The notes under the pieces: model-generated | What the model was told of the DNA's origin: nothing | The model's input: the letters and a program-made list of their open reading frames with translations, nothing else | The model's database searches: none | Shown: positions 8,326 to 16,196 of the stretch, piece after piece | Layout of the letters: each line of letters opens with the position of its first letter | How positions within the stretch are numbered: the first letter of the stretch is position 1 | Position numbers and translations under genes: made by a program | Origin: DATDRM01 sp035291705 | GTDB taxonomy: Bacteria; Chloroflexota; Anaerolineae; Anaerolineales; UBA4823 | Assembly: GCA_035291705.1 (NCBI GenBank) | Contig: DATDRM010000174.1 | Coordinates: forward strand, 1-19,161 | Direction: 5' to 3' | Length of the DNA stretch: 19,161 bases

Positions 8326-10086
8326 TTAGTTATCCATCAATCGCCGGCGATCTTTATCTAAAGGTATATTCATCAACACAACCAGGCGTTCGACAACCTG
8401 GCGGAAAACTGGCGCAGCGACCACGGACCCCCAGGGAGCAGTGGTCGGTTTTTCCAACCAGACATAGACCAGGAATTGGGGGTCATCAACTGGTCCCCAA
8501 CCTACGAAGGAAGCGTGGGTTTGGCTGCTGGTGTAGCCGGTTGGCGTGGGGATCTCGGCCGTCCCGGTCTTCCCAGCCACCCGGTATCCTTCCACGAGAG
8601 CGATGGAAGACTCAACCTCCAGGGATGTCGCCAGCATTTCGGTGAGGGTATGGGCTGTTTCTCCGCTTATCGGTTCACCGGCTATCTGGGGAGAGGTATT
8701 ATACTGCCGGTTCTGGTCAACAAACGACAGCACAATCCGTGGAATGACCATTTTACCGTCATTAGCAACTGCGGAAATCGCCATGGCCATCTGGATTGGT
8801 GTGACTGCCACGCCTTGACCGAATGAATTGGTGCCCAAATCGGCTTCATACCAATCGCTATCACCCGGAATCTTCAATCGGCCTGATGCTTCGCCAGCTA
8901 AATCGATCCCTGTCAGTCGCCCAAAGCCGAAAGCCTGCATATATCGGTAAAACCGGTTTGCACGCAATTCTGTCGCCACCCATGCCAAGCAGACATTCAA
9001 AGAATGCTGCATACACCCAAGCATGGTTTGCGGTCCCCAGGCACCCCGATCCCAGTTATGAATGATATTGCCGCCAACTTCGATTGAGCCGGTGTCCAGG
9101 AAGTTGGTGTCTGGCTTGACCGCCCCGCTGTCAAGCGCCGAGGCCATCGTTAACACCTTGAAAACTGAACCGGGTTCATAAGTCTTGCTTATCGCACGGT
9201 TGAAAGGTGTGGAATCCATAAAGATTTCATCGTACCGCCAGAATTCATTGAGATCCAGGCGCGGCGTTGTCGCCATGGCCAGGATATCGCCGGTTTTCGG
9301 ATCCATCACCACGATGGTCGCAGCCTCTGAGCCGCTCTCAGTAATAGCTTTATCGAGGATCTTTTCAACCTCGGATTGTATATCCCTGTCGATGGTGAGG
9401 ATCAAACTAACCCCACTCGGGACATTAGGCCGGTCTTCTACCTGGTTGGGATCCAGGGAGATCCAAACTTTGCGTGCCTCTCCTGCTAATTGGTCGTTGT
9501 ATCTCTCCTCGATTCCGTAGTATCCTCGTCCTTCCCGACTGACAAAACCCAGGATATTTGATCCTACCCTTTTTTCTGGATAGCTCCGTTGAAGATATGG
9601 CGTAAAGGTTAAGCCTGCCAGGCTTGGGCGATCCTGCTCCTTGCTGTCGCCATAAGCCTTTTGCATCTCCCCTGCAAGTTGCTCGAGGCGATCTTTTTGT
9701 TCGGCAGTAACAGATCTAGCCAACGAGGCATACACAGCTTCTTCAGAAGGCTTGACACTTGCCGCGGCAAAAATATCATCATAATTAGAACCGACGACGG
9801 CGTTCATTCCCAGGGCGATTGTCCCAGGGTTTTCCACATCAGCCAATTCCACCCCTACCTCATAAACAGTCGTGTTGCCAGCCAATAGATTTCCGCCCCG
9901 GTCGTAGATCTCGCCTCGCGCCGGGGTAATAATGGTCAGGTTTCCAGAATAAGCCATCCCTTTCAAGCGCAAATCATCCGCCTGTGGACTGATTTGTATG
10001 CGCAGCATCTGAACCATGATAAAACCAGCCAGGGCGCTCAATAAGACTCCCAGAGTGGTGTAACGCCAGGTAAACTCATTGCTCAT
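8326..10086 (-). CDS. ftsI: Septal transpeptidase FtsI / class B penicillin-binding protein
   Basis: Membrane-anchored class B PBP that cross-links septal peptidoglycan with FtsW. One N-terminal membrane segment (about residues 10-28) is followed by the PBP dimerisation domain (ARGEIYDRGGNLLA at about 56-69). The transpeptidase domain carries all three active-site motifs: SVFK (S307, K310), SLN (362-364) and KTG (506-508). At 586 aa there is no room for C-terminal PASTA repeats, and the protein ends soon after the catalytic domain. Its ATG overlaps the upstream TGA as ATGA, so FtsL-like and FtsI synthesis are coupled. Spo-type paralogues (SpoVD) are possible by sequence, but context favours FtsI. 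Confidence 0.94.
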   Translation of the reverse strand: MSNEFTWRYTTLGVLLSALAGFIMVQMLRIQISPQADDLRLKGMAYSGNLTIITPARGEIYDRGGNLLAGNTTVYEVGVELADVENPGTIALGMNAVVGSNYDDIFAAASVKPSEEAVYASLARSVTAEQKDRLEQLAGEMQKAYGDSKEQDRPSLAGLTFTPYLQRSYPEKRVGSNILGFVSREGRGYYGIEERYNDQLAGEARKVWISLDPNQVEDRPNVPSGVSLILTIDRDIQSEVEKILDKAITESGSEAATIVVMDPKTGDILAMATTPRLDLNEFWRYDEIFMDSTPFNRAISKTYEPGSVFKVLTMASALDSGAVKPDTNFLDTGSIEVGGNIIHNWDRGAWGPQTMLGCMQHSLNVCLAWVATELRANRFYRYMQAFGFGRLTGIDLAGEASGRLKIPGDSDWYEADLGTNSFGQGVAVTPIQMAMAISAVANDGKMVIPRIVLSFVDQNRQYNTSPQIAGEPISGETAHTLTEMLATSLEVESSIALVEGYRVAGKTGTAEIPTPTGYTSSQTHASFVGWGPVDDPQFLVYVWLEKPTTAPWGSVVAAPVFRQVVERLVVLMNIPLDKDRRRLMDN

Positions 10087-10580
10087 GGCCTCACCTCCTG
10101 TACCAAAGGTGCGGCAGGTTCGAAAATCCTTTCTCTCAGCCAGTCGAACAAGGACTGCGTGTATTCCGGAGACAGCATGGATGCACCGGGCACCGGTGAG
10201 CCTGGGGGTGAACCCAGGATCACCTGGCCCGATCTCTTGTAACCAGGGACGATGATGTAGAGGACCTCGTCTTTATTGACGAGGAGAAAGCCCATTTCTT
10301 CGGCTCGCTTCGCCATCTCATCGTTCGAGGTTAAGAAAGCCAGCTGTGTTTTCTGGTCCTCAATCTCTCGTTCCATCCGTTCAATTTGGGCATACATAGC
10401 CTGGATCGCGCGGCCGTTCGAAGAAGCTTCGGCAGAGACGCTCAGATAAATGCCAGCCACAAGCGCCACCAAGATCAAAACCAGCATGAACAGTCCAATC
10501 CATTGCAGTTGCTTCCGCCAGGGAGCCTGGGAATAAGCCTGGGTCAGATTTTGTACACGATTCATAATTCCTGCTACCAT
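10083..10580 (-). CDS. ftsL: FtsL/DivIC-like septum formation protein
   Basis: A 165-aa bitopic membrane protein. A short basic cytoplasmic N-terminus is followed by one membrane segment (about residues 26-48). An extracytoplasmic coiled coil then follows (about 55-90, with EIEDQKTQLAFL), and a segment ending GFLLVNKDEVLYI similar to the DivIC/FtsL globular part. The C-terminal 50 residues are proline- and glycine-rich. Proteins of this type bridge FtsQ to the FtsW-FtsI pair. The assignment rests on topology and on position between rsmH and ftsI, since sequences in this family are poorly conserved. The first ATG (10580) has no Shine-Dalgarno. A second ATG at 10565 has AGGA close upstream and could be the real start. 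Confidence 0.8.
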   Translation of the reverse strand: MVAGIMNRVQNLTQAYSQAPWRKQLQWIGLFMLVLILVALVAGIYLSVSAEASSNGRAIQAMYAQIERMEREIEDQKTQLAFLTSNDEMAKRAEEMGFLLVNKDEVLYIIVPGYKRSGQVILGSPPGSPVPGASMLSPEYTQSLFDWLRERIFEPAAPLVQEVRP

Positions 10581-10662
10581 TCGAAAGGGATCTGTGTCCG
10601 TTCAGGAAAGGTAACCCTCTATCCGATATGCTCCATACAGGCTTGCAAGAGTAGTGCCAAAA

Positions 10663-11598
10663 TCACCCACTCGATAATTTTTCTGCCACCCGCAAGCGGG
10701 CGCTGCGGGCTCTCGGATTCTGCCGTATTTCATCTTCCGTGGGTCGCATCGGGCGACGTGTAATCTCTCTGATCGTCGCAGTATGCCCACAGGTACATAT
10801 CGGTTGCCGGGGGGGACACAAACAATCTGTACTCTCCTGGCGAAAATACTGCTTGACAATGCGATCCTCCAACGAATGGAAAGCGATCACCGCCAACCTG
10901 CCGCCGGGAACCAGGGAAATGATCGCCTCAGGCAATACCTTAGCTAAGGCATCCAGTTCCTGGTTAACAGCGATCCGTAAGGCTTGAAAGGTTCTGGTGG
11001 CAGGGTGCATTCCCTGTTTGCCACTGCTGGTCGCTGATTTGACCACCTCAGCCAGATGGAGGGTGGTATAGATCGGTCGGGCAAGAACGATCGCCCGGGC
11101 AACCCGGCGTGAGCGCCGTTCCTCGCCATATTTGAATAACACGTCCGCCAGCTCTGCCTCTGTCAAGTTGTTCACCAAATCGGCAGCCCGGACGGGGTTG
11201 CGCGGGTCGAAGCGCATATCCAGGGAGCCATCTTGTTGGAAGGAAAATCCCCGCTCTGAGGTGTCTATTTGCATAGACGATAACCCCAAATCGAGCAGGA
11301 TGCCATCTACCATCTCCCACCCCAGCTCGTCCAGCTGCGCTCGGAAGTTCGTGTAAGAGGCCTGGACGATAAAAGCTCGCTTCCTAAAAGGAGCAAGCCG
11401 GTCCCTGGCCAGACGCAATGCCTCAGGGTCGACATCTAAACCCAACAGGCATCCCTCAGGTTCGCTAGCTTTCAGGATTCCCCAGGCGTGCCCTCCCGCT
11501 CCCAGGGTACCATCGACATAATGACCTGCGCGGCGCGGCTGTAAAACGTGTATAATTTCATTGTAAAGAACAGGTTGGTGAGACAGTAGGTCTCTCAT
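10663..11598 (-). CDS. rsmH: 16S rRNA (cytosine1402-N4)-methyltransferase RsmH (MraW)
   Basis: SAM-dependent enzyme that methylates N4 of C1402 in the 16S rRNA decoding centre. The N-terminal HQPVLYNEIIHVL and VDGTLGAGGHA form the SAM-binding start. LGLDVDPEALRLA, DGILLDLGLSSMQID, RGFSF and the late AFHSLEDRIVKQYF are all conserved RsmH blocks. A cysteine-rich CLCPPRQPICTCG lies near the C-terminus. The frame extends to a TTG (11619), but ATG at 11598 gives MRDLLSHQPVLY, the usual start. 311 aa is normal. It lies 42 nt downstream of mraZ, the standard dcw order. An 82-nt gap to the ftsL-like gene shows nothing recognisable. Confidence 0.96.
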   Translation of the reverse strand: MRDLLSHQPVLYNEIIHVLQPRRAGHYVDGTLGAGGHAWGILKASEPEGCLLGLDVDPEALRLARDRLAPFRKRAFIVQASYTNFRAQLDELGWEMVDGILLDLGLSSMQIDTSERGFSFQQDGSLDMRFDPRNPVRAADLVNNLTEAELADVLFKYGEERRSRRVARAIVLARPIYTTLHLAEVVKSATSSGKQGMHPATRTFQALRIAVNQELDALAKVLPEAIISLVPGGRLAVIAFHSLEDRIVKQYFRQESTDCLCPPRQPICTCGHTATIREITRRPMRPTEDEIRQNPRARSARLRVAEKLSSG

Positions 11599-11640
11599 AA
11601 GCTGCCAGATGTAAATCAACCCATTTAACCATACCCATTA

Positions 11641-12084
11641 TCACTCACCCAATGAGAGATCCAGATCCATAAAACTCAGCGCGTCTTTTTCGGTGTCTTG
11701 CATCAGGTTAGTTTGTCCAGACCAGAATTCAGGCGACCAGATTTCAAAGTAGCCGCCTACCCCCACAACAACTGCCTCACTATCCAGATGAACTGCCTCT
11801 CGCAAAAAATGCGGGATCAAGATCCGACCGGCTTTGTCTACGGCGACGAGTTCTGCATTCGAAAAGATCAGGCGTTTAAGCAAACGAGCCCTGGGATCCG
11901 TCATGCTCATGCGATTTACCCGCTTGGAGACCTGTTCAAAGGATGGCACCGTCAGGACCATCAAGTAATGATCGAAGCCCAGGGTGACATACGCGCCTTG
12001 TGCAGCCAGTAAATCCCGGTAACGGGCCGGGATGGTCAAACGACCTTTTTCATCGATGTTATGCTGGTACTGTCCAAGGAACAT
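11641..12084 (-). CDS. mraZ: Transcriptional regulator MraZ
   Basis: DNA-binding protein with two SpoVT/AbrB-like domains that forms ring oligomers and regulates the dcw operon, itself included. The start MFLGQYQHNIDEKGRLTIPA is the canonical MraZ N-terminus. A second DEKGR-like motif appears as VDKAGRILIPHFLR (about residues 80-93). The open frame reaches a GTG at 12165, but that lies upstream of the predicted transcription start (about 12159), so ATG at 12084 is the start (147 aa, normal). No Shine-Dalgarno is visible before it. Its likely operator lies in its own leader at 12129-12158. Confidence 0.96.
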   Translation of the reverse strand: MFLGQYQHNIDEKGRLTIPARYRDLLAAQGAYVTLGFDHYLMVLTVPSFEQVSKRVNRMSMTDPRARLLKRLIFSNAELVAVDKAGRILIPHFLREAVHLDSEAVVVGVGGYFEIWSPEFWSGQTNLMQDTEKDALSFMDLDLSLGE

Positions 12085-12110
12085 ATGTTCTACAATGAGA
12101 TTAAGGTCCG

Positions 12111-12131
12111 AACGCCGGTTGAGCCGGCGTT
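12111..12131. repeat. Perfect inverted repeat in the mraZ 5' UTR
   Basis: AACGCCGG, a 5-nt loop (TTGAG), then CCGGCGTT: an uninterrupted 8-bp stem. In the mRNA it would fold about 27 nt before the mraZ start codon, next to and slightly overlapping the first MraZ box. It could affect translation or mRNA stability. There is no U-tract on either side, so it is not a terminator. Confidence 0.7.
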
Positions 12132-12158
12132 CCACTTTGATCCACTTTCCACCACAAA
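12129..12158 (-). promoter_or_regulatory. Likely MraZ operator (three 10-bp direct repeats)
   Basis: Read on the minus strand the units are TTTGTGGTGG, AAAGTGGATC and AAAGTGGAAC, exactly 10 bp apart. Tandem TGG-containing repeats at about one helical turn are the known type of MraZ binding site, and AAAGTG-type boxes have been described in other phyla. The array spans roughly +1 to +30 of the predicted mraZ transcript, where a bound MraZ ring could block initiation. Confidence 0.75.
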
Positions 12159-12165
12159 CACACAC

Positions 12166-12194
12166 AGTATATCTTAATCTACGATTAAATGCAA
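12166..12194 (-). promoter_or_regulatory. Predicted promoter of the dcw operon (mraZ)
   Basis: On the minus strand, -35 TTGCAT (12189-12194) and -10 TATACT (12166-12171) are separated by 17 bp. The predicted start of transcription is near 12159, giving a leader of about 75 nt with the MraZ boxes and the hairpin. Confidence 0.7.
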
Positions 12195-12250
12195 GTGGTT
12201 TTATCTGATTTTGGTACTTTTCTCCCCCCTTACAAATTCGTAATTCCAGA

Positions 12251-12267
12251 TGCTATAATTTTATAAT
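12251..12267 (+). promoter_or_regulatory. Predicted promoter of the class V aminotransferase gene
   Basis: An extended -10, TGCTATAAT (12251-12259), is followed at once by a second TATAAT (12262-12267). No good -35 is present, which fits an extended -10 promoter. It points away from the mraZ promoter, with about 60 bp between the two. A small inverted repeat, AAGGA-ACA-TCCTT (12286-12298), lies in the leader. Confidence 0.55.
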
Positions 12268-12316
12268 CAGGCAAGGTCGATTACCAAGGAACATCCTTAT
12301 TCAACAAGAACAATAG

Positions 12317-13720
12317 ATGGCCAATACTTTCACTCTCCCCCATTATCCTGCCCTCTTTACTGGTATCGATGTCCAGATCCCCGTGTTAGACGGGTCTCAC
12401 CAACGTTATATCAACTTGGATAATGCCGCCTCCACGCCCCCCTTCAAGGCGGTTCAACAGGCGATCAACGATTTTATGGTTTATTACAGCAGCGTCCATC
12501 GCGGTACAGGCTTTAAAAGCCAGATTTCCACCCACGCCTACGAAGCGTCTCGCCAGACAGTCCTGCAGTTCGTTGGCGGTGATCCACACCGCCAAACCTG
12601 CATCTTCGGCAAAAATGCGACCGAAGCGCTTAATAAGCTGGCGCGGCGGTTCCCCTTCACCCCCCACAGAGACGTGGTCCTGACAAGCGGCATGGAGCAT
12701 CATTCGAACGACCTGCCCTGGCGAGCCGTCGCCAAGGTCATCCACATCGGGCTTCATCCGGATGGGCGTCTCGACGAGGCCGACTTCGACGCGCAGCTGG
12801 TTAGACATTCCGACCGCGTCGCCCTGGTGGCGATCAGCGGCGCCAGCAACGTCACTGGCTATCTCAATCCGATTCATCGTCTGGCTGAAAAGGCGCATGC
12901 TGCCGGAGCGCAGGTCGCCGTCGACTGCGCCCAGCTGGCTCCTCATCGACGAGTGGACATGCGATCCCTCGAGGACCCGGCTCACCTGGACTACGTCGCC
13001 ATCTCAGCCCACAAACTTTACGCCCCCTTCGGGACAGGAGCATTAGTTGGACTGCGCCAAACTTTCGAGCACGGCGATCCAGACCTTTCAGGCGGAGGGA
13101 CGGTAGAAATCGTCACCCTGGATGACGTGGTGTGGGCTGACCCTCCTGACAGGGAAGAGGCCGGCAGCCCCAACACGGTCGGCGCGGTCGCCCTGGCTGC
13201 TGCCATCCGCCAGTTGGAAGCGATCGGCCTGGAGGCTGTCGCTAGCCATGAAGCCGAGCTAACCGCCTATGCCCTGAGAAAAATGACCCAAGTACCTGGA
13301 TTGCAGATTTATGGGGACGGCGATCCAGCCCGTGCCGCAGAACGCCTGGGGGTGATCCCCTTCAAGATCGAGGGCTACTCGCACTTCCTAGTAGCCGCTA
13401 TCCTGGGTTTTGAGTTTGGCATCGGGGTGCGCAGCGGCTGTTTCTGCGCCCACCCTTACATCCTGCACCTGCTCGGTCTGTCTCCTGAGCAGGCGCGCAC
13501 GGTGCGTGAGCGTATGCTCGCCGGTGACAAATCCAACATGCCTGGCCTAGTGCGTATCTCATTCGGACTTTACAATACGATTCTGGATATAGACGCCCTG
13601 GTCGAAGCGCTCACCGATATCGTCCACGGCCAATACCAGGGCAACTATGTCCAAGAATCTAGCACGGGAGAATTTACCCCTTTAGGTTGGGCACCCGACT
13701 TTGATCAATATTTTTCCTAA
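12317..13720 (+). CDS. PLP-dependent class V aminotransferase, cysteine desulfurase-like
   Basis: A fold-type I PLP enzyme related to SufS/CsdA. YINLDNAASTPP near residue 31 is the N-terminal signature. MEHHSNDLPW (126-135) and VDCAQLAPHR (202-211) are cofactor-contacting segments, and K233 in ISAHKLYAPFGTGALVG is the PLP lysine. GVRSGCFCAHPY (370-381) places C377 where SufS has its persulfide cysteine, with an additional C375 two residues before. At 467 aa it is about 60 residues longer than SufS, with extra N- and C-terminal segments. No suf or isc partner genes are nearby, so the substrate is open: cysteine desulfuration is plausible, but another aminotransferase or lyase reaction is possible. 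No Shine-Dalgarno precedes the ATG. The GC content looks higher than in the dcw genes. It ends 15 bp from the maeB stop. Confidence 0.85.
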   Translation: MANTFTLPHYPALFTGIDVQIPVLDGSHQRYINLDNAASTPPFKAVQQAINDFMVYYSSVHRGTGFKSQISTHAYEASRQTVLQFVGGDPHRQTCIFGKNATEALNKLARRFPFTPHRDVVLTSGMEHHSNDLPWRAVAKVIHIGLHPDGRLDEADFDAQLVRHSDRVALVAISGASNVTGYLNPIHRLAEKAHAAGAQVAVDCAQLAPHRRVDMRSLEDPAHLDYVAISAHKLYAPFGTGALVGLRQTFEHGDPDLSGGGTVEIVTLDDVVWADPPDREEAGSPNTVGAVALAAAIRQLEAIGLEAVASHEAELTAYALRKMTQVPGLQIYGDGDPARAAERLGVIPFKIEGYSHFLVAAILGFEFGIGVRSGCFCAHPYILHLLGLSPEQARTVRERMLAGDKSNMPGLVRISFGLYNTILDIDALVEALTDIVHGQYQGNYVQESSTGEFTPLGWAPDFDQYFS

Positions 13721-13735
13721 TTTCGTCTTTATTAT

Positions 13736-15991
13736 CTAATCCCGGCTCATGGCATCCATCACTGCCACGGCGGCGATGTTGACGATGTCGCGAACCTCGT
13801 CACCAGTCTGTAAGACGTGCACCGGAGCGCCCATGCCGAGCAGGATTGGCCCAATAGCCTGCGCGTTACCCAAACGGGCCAGTAACTTATAGGCGATGTT
13901 GGCCGCCTCCAAAGAGGGGAACACCAGCACATTGGCATCCTTGACCTGGCTGAAGGGGTATCGTTGATCGATAATTTCAGGCAAGACGGCGGTGTCAGCC
14001 TGCATCTCCCCATCCACGGCGAAGTCGGGGCATTTGCTGCGCAGTATTTCCACCGCCCGGCGCACTTTGTCAGACAATGGGTGCGGTGTACTCCCAAAAT
14101 TCGAGAAAGATAACAGCGCCACCCGCGGTTCAAGCTCCAGCTGGCGAGCGTAATCGGCTGCCAAGCAGGCGATCTCCGCCAGGTCTTCTGCCGTTGGATC
14201 GATGTTCACCGTGGCGTCAGTAAACAGAAGCACCCTCTGATCGACGATCATGATATACACACCCGCTACTCGCTGGGCTTTAAGATGGGTGTGGTGGATC
14301 TGCAACGCCGGACGGATCACCTCGGGATAATCGTAGGTCAAGCCGGATACAAACGCATCGGCATCCCCCATTTTCACCATCAGCGAGCCAAGCACATTCG
14401 GATCACGCACCGCTTTGTATGAGTCCGAAAGTGCCACACCCTTCCGCTGGCGAAGCTGGTAATAAGCGCGGGCGTATTCCTCGCTGCGCTCGAAATTCGC
14501 TGGGTTGACAATCTGTGGATCGCAATCCAGCCCTAACTGGGCGATCTTTTCCCGGATCACTTCCGGACGACCCACTAGGATTGGGATAGCGATGCCTTCA
14601 TCCTTCACCTGGGCGGCGGCGCGGATGATCTTGGTTTCCTCCCCCTCGGCGAATACCACGCGCTTCTTCTGGGAAACCGACTTAGCCTTATTCATGATAT
14701 AGTGCCGCACCTGTTGGCCCTTCCCCTGGCGAAAGGCCAGCTGCTGGCGGTACTCATCCAGGTCGATCTGCTTTCTGGCCACCCCCGACTCCATGGCAGC
14801 CTTAGCCACCGCAGGCGATTCCCACAAGAGAACGCGGGAGTCGAGTGGCTTGGGGATAATGTAATCCTCGCCGAACTTCAGGCTGTCCAGCCCGTAAGCG
14901 CGCAAGACGCTATCTGGTACATCCTCTTTCGTCAAACCGGCCAGGGCGTAAACGGCTGCCACCTTCATCTCTTCGTTGATCGCCTTGGCGCGCACATCCA
15001 GCGCGCCGCGAAAAATGAAGGGAAAGCCGAGTACGTTATTGACCTGGTTTGGATAATCTGATCGGCCTGTGGCCACGATCGCCTCGGGACGGACTTGCTT
15101 GGCCAACTCGTACTTGATCTCAGGATCGGGATTCGCCATGGCGAAAATGATCGGCCTTTCAGCCATGGACTTCACCATCTCAGGCGTGAGCACGTCCGCC
15201 ACGGATAAGCCGTAAAAGACGTCCACGCCGCGCACGGCGTCGGATAAGCTGCGAGCATCGCTATCTTGGGCAAAGCGCTCCTTATATTTGTTCATCCCCT
15301 CCTTCCGGTCACGCGTTACGACTCCGCGGCTGTCCACCAGCAAAATATTCTCTCGCTTTACACCCAGCCTGACGGCCAGCTCGGCGCAGGAAATCGCTGA
15401 AGCTCCTGCGCCGGAGATCGTCATCTTAATTTCATCGATGCGCTTTCCGGCGATCTCCAGGCTGTTCAGTAAGCCTGCGCTGGAGATGATCGCCGTGCCG
15501 TGTTGGTCATCGTGGAACACTGGGATGTCCAGCATCCCTTTAAGCATCTCTTCGATATAGAAACACTCCGGGGCCTTGATATCTTCAAGATTTATCCCGC
15601 CAAAGGTAGGAGCGATCGCCGCCGCCACGCGGATAAATTCATCCGGGTCTTTGGTATTTACCTCAATGTCGAAGACATCGATGTCGGAAAAAACCTTAAA
15701 CAGCACCCCCTTGCCTTCCATGACCGGCTTCGAGGCGAGCGCTCCACGGTCGCCCAAGCCTAAAATTGCTGTCCCATTCGAGATCACCCCCACCAGGTTC
15801 CCCTTGGAGGTAAACTCATAGGCCAGCTCCGCATCCTTCTCCACCTCCAACACAGGAAACGCGACCCCGGGGGAATAGGCTAACGATAAGTCGCGTTGGG
15901 TGGCTAATGGTTTGGTCGGCAAGATCGATATCTTCCCTGCTTTGCCTCCCAGGCGATGGTACTCAAGAGCCTCTTCCCGTAAACTACTCAT
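13736..15991 (-). CDS. maeB: NADP-type malic enzyme with C-terminal phosphotransacetylase-like domain
   Basis: Decarboxylates malate to pyruvate with NAD(P)+ reduction, linking the citric acid cycle to pyruvate and acetyl-CoA. The N-terminal malic domain has AYSPGVAFP (Tyr39), the lysine-containing SKPVMEGKGVLFK, NLEDIKAPECF and the metal-binding VFHDDQHGTA (about 158-167). The nucleotide fold has TISGAGASA (about 191-199). From about residue 425 (QKKRVVFAEGEE) a phosphate acetyltransferase-like domain follows, as in MaeB, where it is thought to be regulatory (acetyl-CoA sensing) rather than catalytic. At 751 aa it is the normal MaeB length. The frame can reach a TTG at 16009, but ATG at 15991 has a near-perfect AAAGGAG about seven bases upstream. 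Confidence 0.95.
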   Translation of the reverse strand: MSSLREEALEYHRLGGKAGKISILPTKPLATQRDLSLAYSPGVAFPVLEVEKDAELAYEFTSKGNLVGVISNGTAILGLGDRGALASKPVMEGKGVLFKVFSDIDVFDIEVNTKDPDEFIRVAAAIAPTFGGINLEDIKAPECFYIEEMLKGMLDIPVFHDDQHGTAIISSAGLLNSLEIAGKRIDEIKMTISGAGASAISCAELAVRLGVKRENILLVDSRGVVTRDRKEGMNKYKERFAQDSDARSLSDAVRGVDVFYGLSVADVLTPEMVKSMAERPIIFAMANPDPEIKYELAKQVRPEAIVATGRSDYPNQVNNVLGFPFIFRGALDVRAKAINEEMKVAAVYALAGLTKEDVPDSVLRAYGLDSLKFGEDYIIPKPLDSRVLLWESPAVAKAAMESGVARKQIDLDEYRQQLAFRQGKGQQVRHYIMNKAKSVSQKKRVVFAEGEETKIIRAAAQVKDEGIAIPILVGRPEVIREKIAQLGLDCDPQIVNPANFERSEEYARAYYQLRQRKGVALSDSYKAVRDPNVLGSLMVKMGDADAFVSGLTYDYPEVIRPALQIHHTHLKAQRVAGVYIMIVDQRVLLFTDATVNIDPTAEDLAEIACLAADYARQLELEPRVALLSFSNFGSTPHPLSDKVRRAVEILRSKCPDFAVDGEMQADTAVLPEIIDQRYPFSQVKDANVLVFPSLEAANIAYKLLARLGNAQAIGPILLGMGAPVHVLQTGDEVRDIVNIAAVAVMDAMSRD

Positions 15992-16053
15992 AATTTTCTC
16001 CTTTGGCAATAATACGTCGAATAGCAGCCATCCAAATGTTCGAGCTAGAAAAT

Positions 16054-16084
16054 CAGCCTGGTGGCTGTCGATTTCTTGATTATA
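16054..16084 (-). promoter_or_regulatory. Possible maeB promoter and leader hairpin
   Basis: On the minus strand TATAAT (16079-16084) lies about 88 nt upstream of the maeB ATG and could be its -10. I do not see a convincing -35. Just downstream a small inverted repeat, CAGCC-TGGT-GGCTG (16054-16067), could form a hairpin near the 5' end of the transcript. Confidence 0.35.
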
Positions 16085-16128
16085 CTCGGCATGAGTCTCG
16101 TCATTGCAGCGAGAAAATTAAAAATTTC

Positions 16129-16143
16129 TGTCAAAAGGTGACA
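16129..16143. promoter_or_regulatory. Inverted repeat TGTCA-N5-TGACA, possible operator
   Basis: A perfect 5-5-5 inverted repeat centred at 16136, about 61 bp upstream of the predicted transcription start of the recX leader RNA. That is a common position for a class I activator. It lies between the divergent maeB and leader promoters. No regulator is assigned. Confidence 0.35.
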
Positions 16144-16161
16144 ATATCTACCTTTTATTCT

Positions 16162-16190
16162 ATGACTTCTTTCTGATTTTCATGTATAAT
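16162..16190 (+). promoter_or_regulatory. Predicted promoter of the recX leader / structured RNA
   Basis: ATGACT (16162-16167, four of six matches to TTGACA), a 17-bp spacer, then a consensus TATAAT (16185-16190). The predicted start is near 16197. An alternative pair, GTGACA (16138-16143) with TATGAC (16161-16166), also has a 17-bp spacing. Confidence 0.65.
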
Positions 16191-16196
16191 GAAGAC

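Noticed and set aside
12386..12985. A 199-residue open frame on the minus strand within the aminotransferase gene
   Set aside because: Shadow of the real gene on the other strand, with no domain and no start signals.
13721..13735. Bidirectional terminator between the aminotransferase gene and maeB
   Set aside because: The gap is only 15 bp and contains no inverted repeat.
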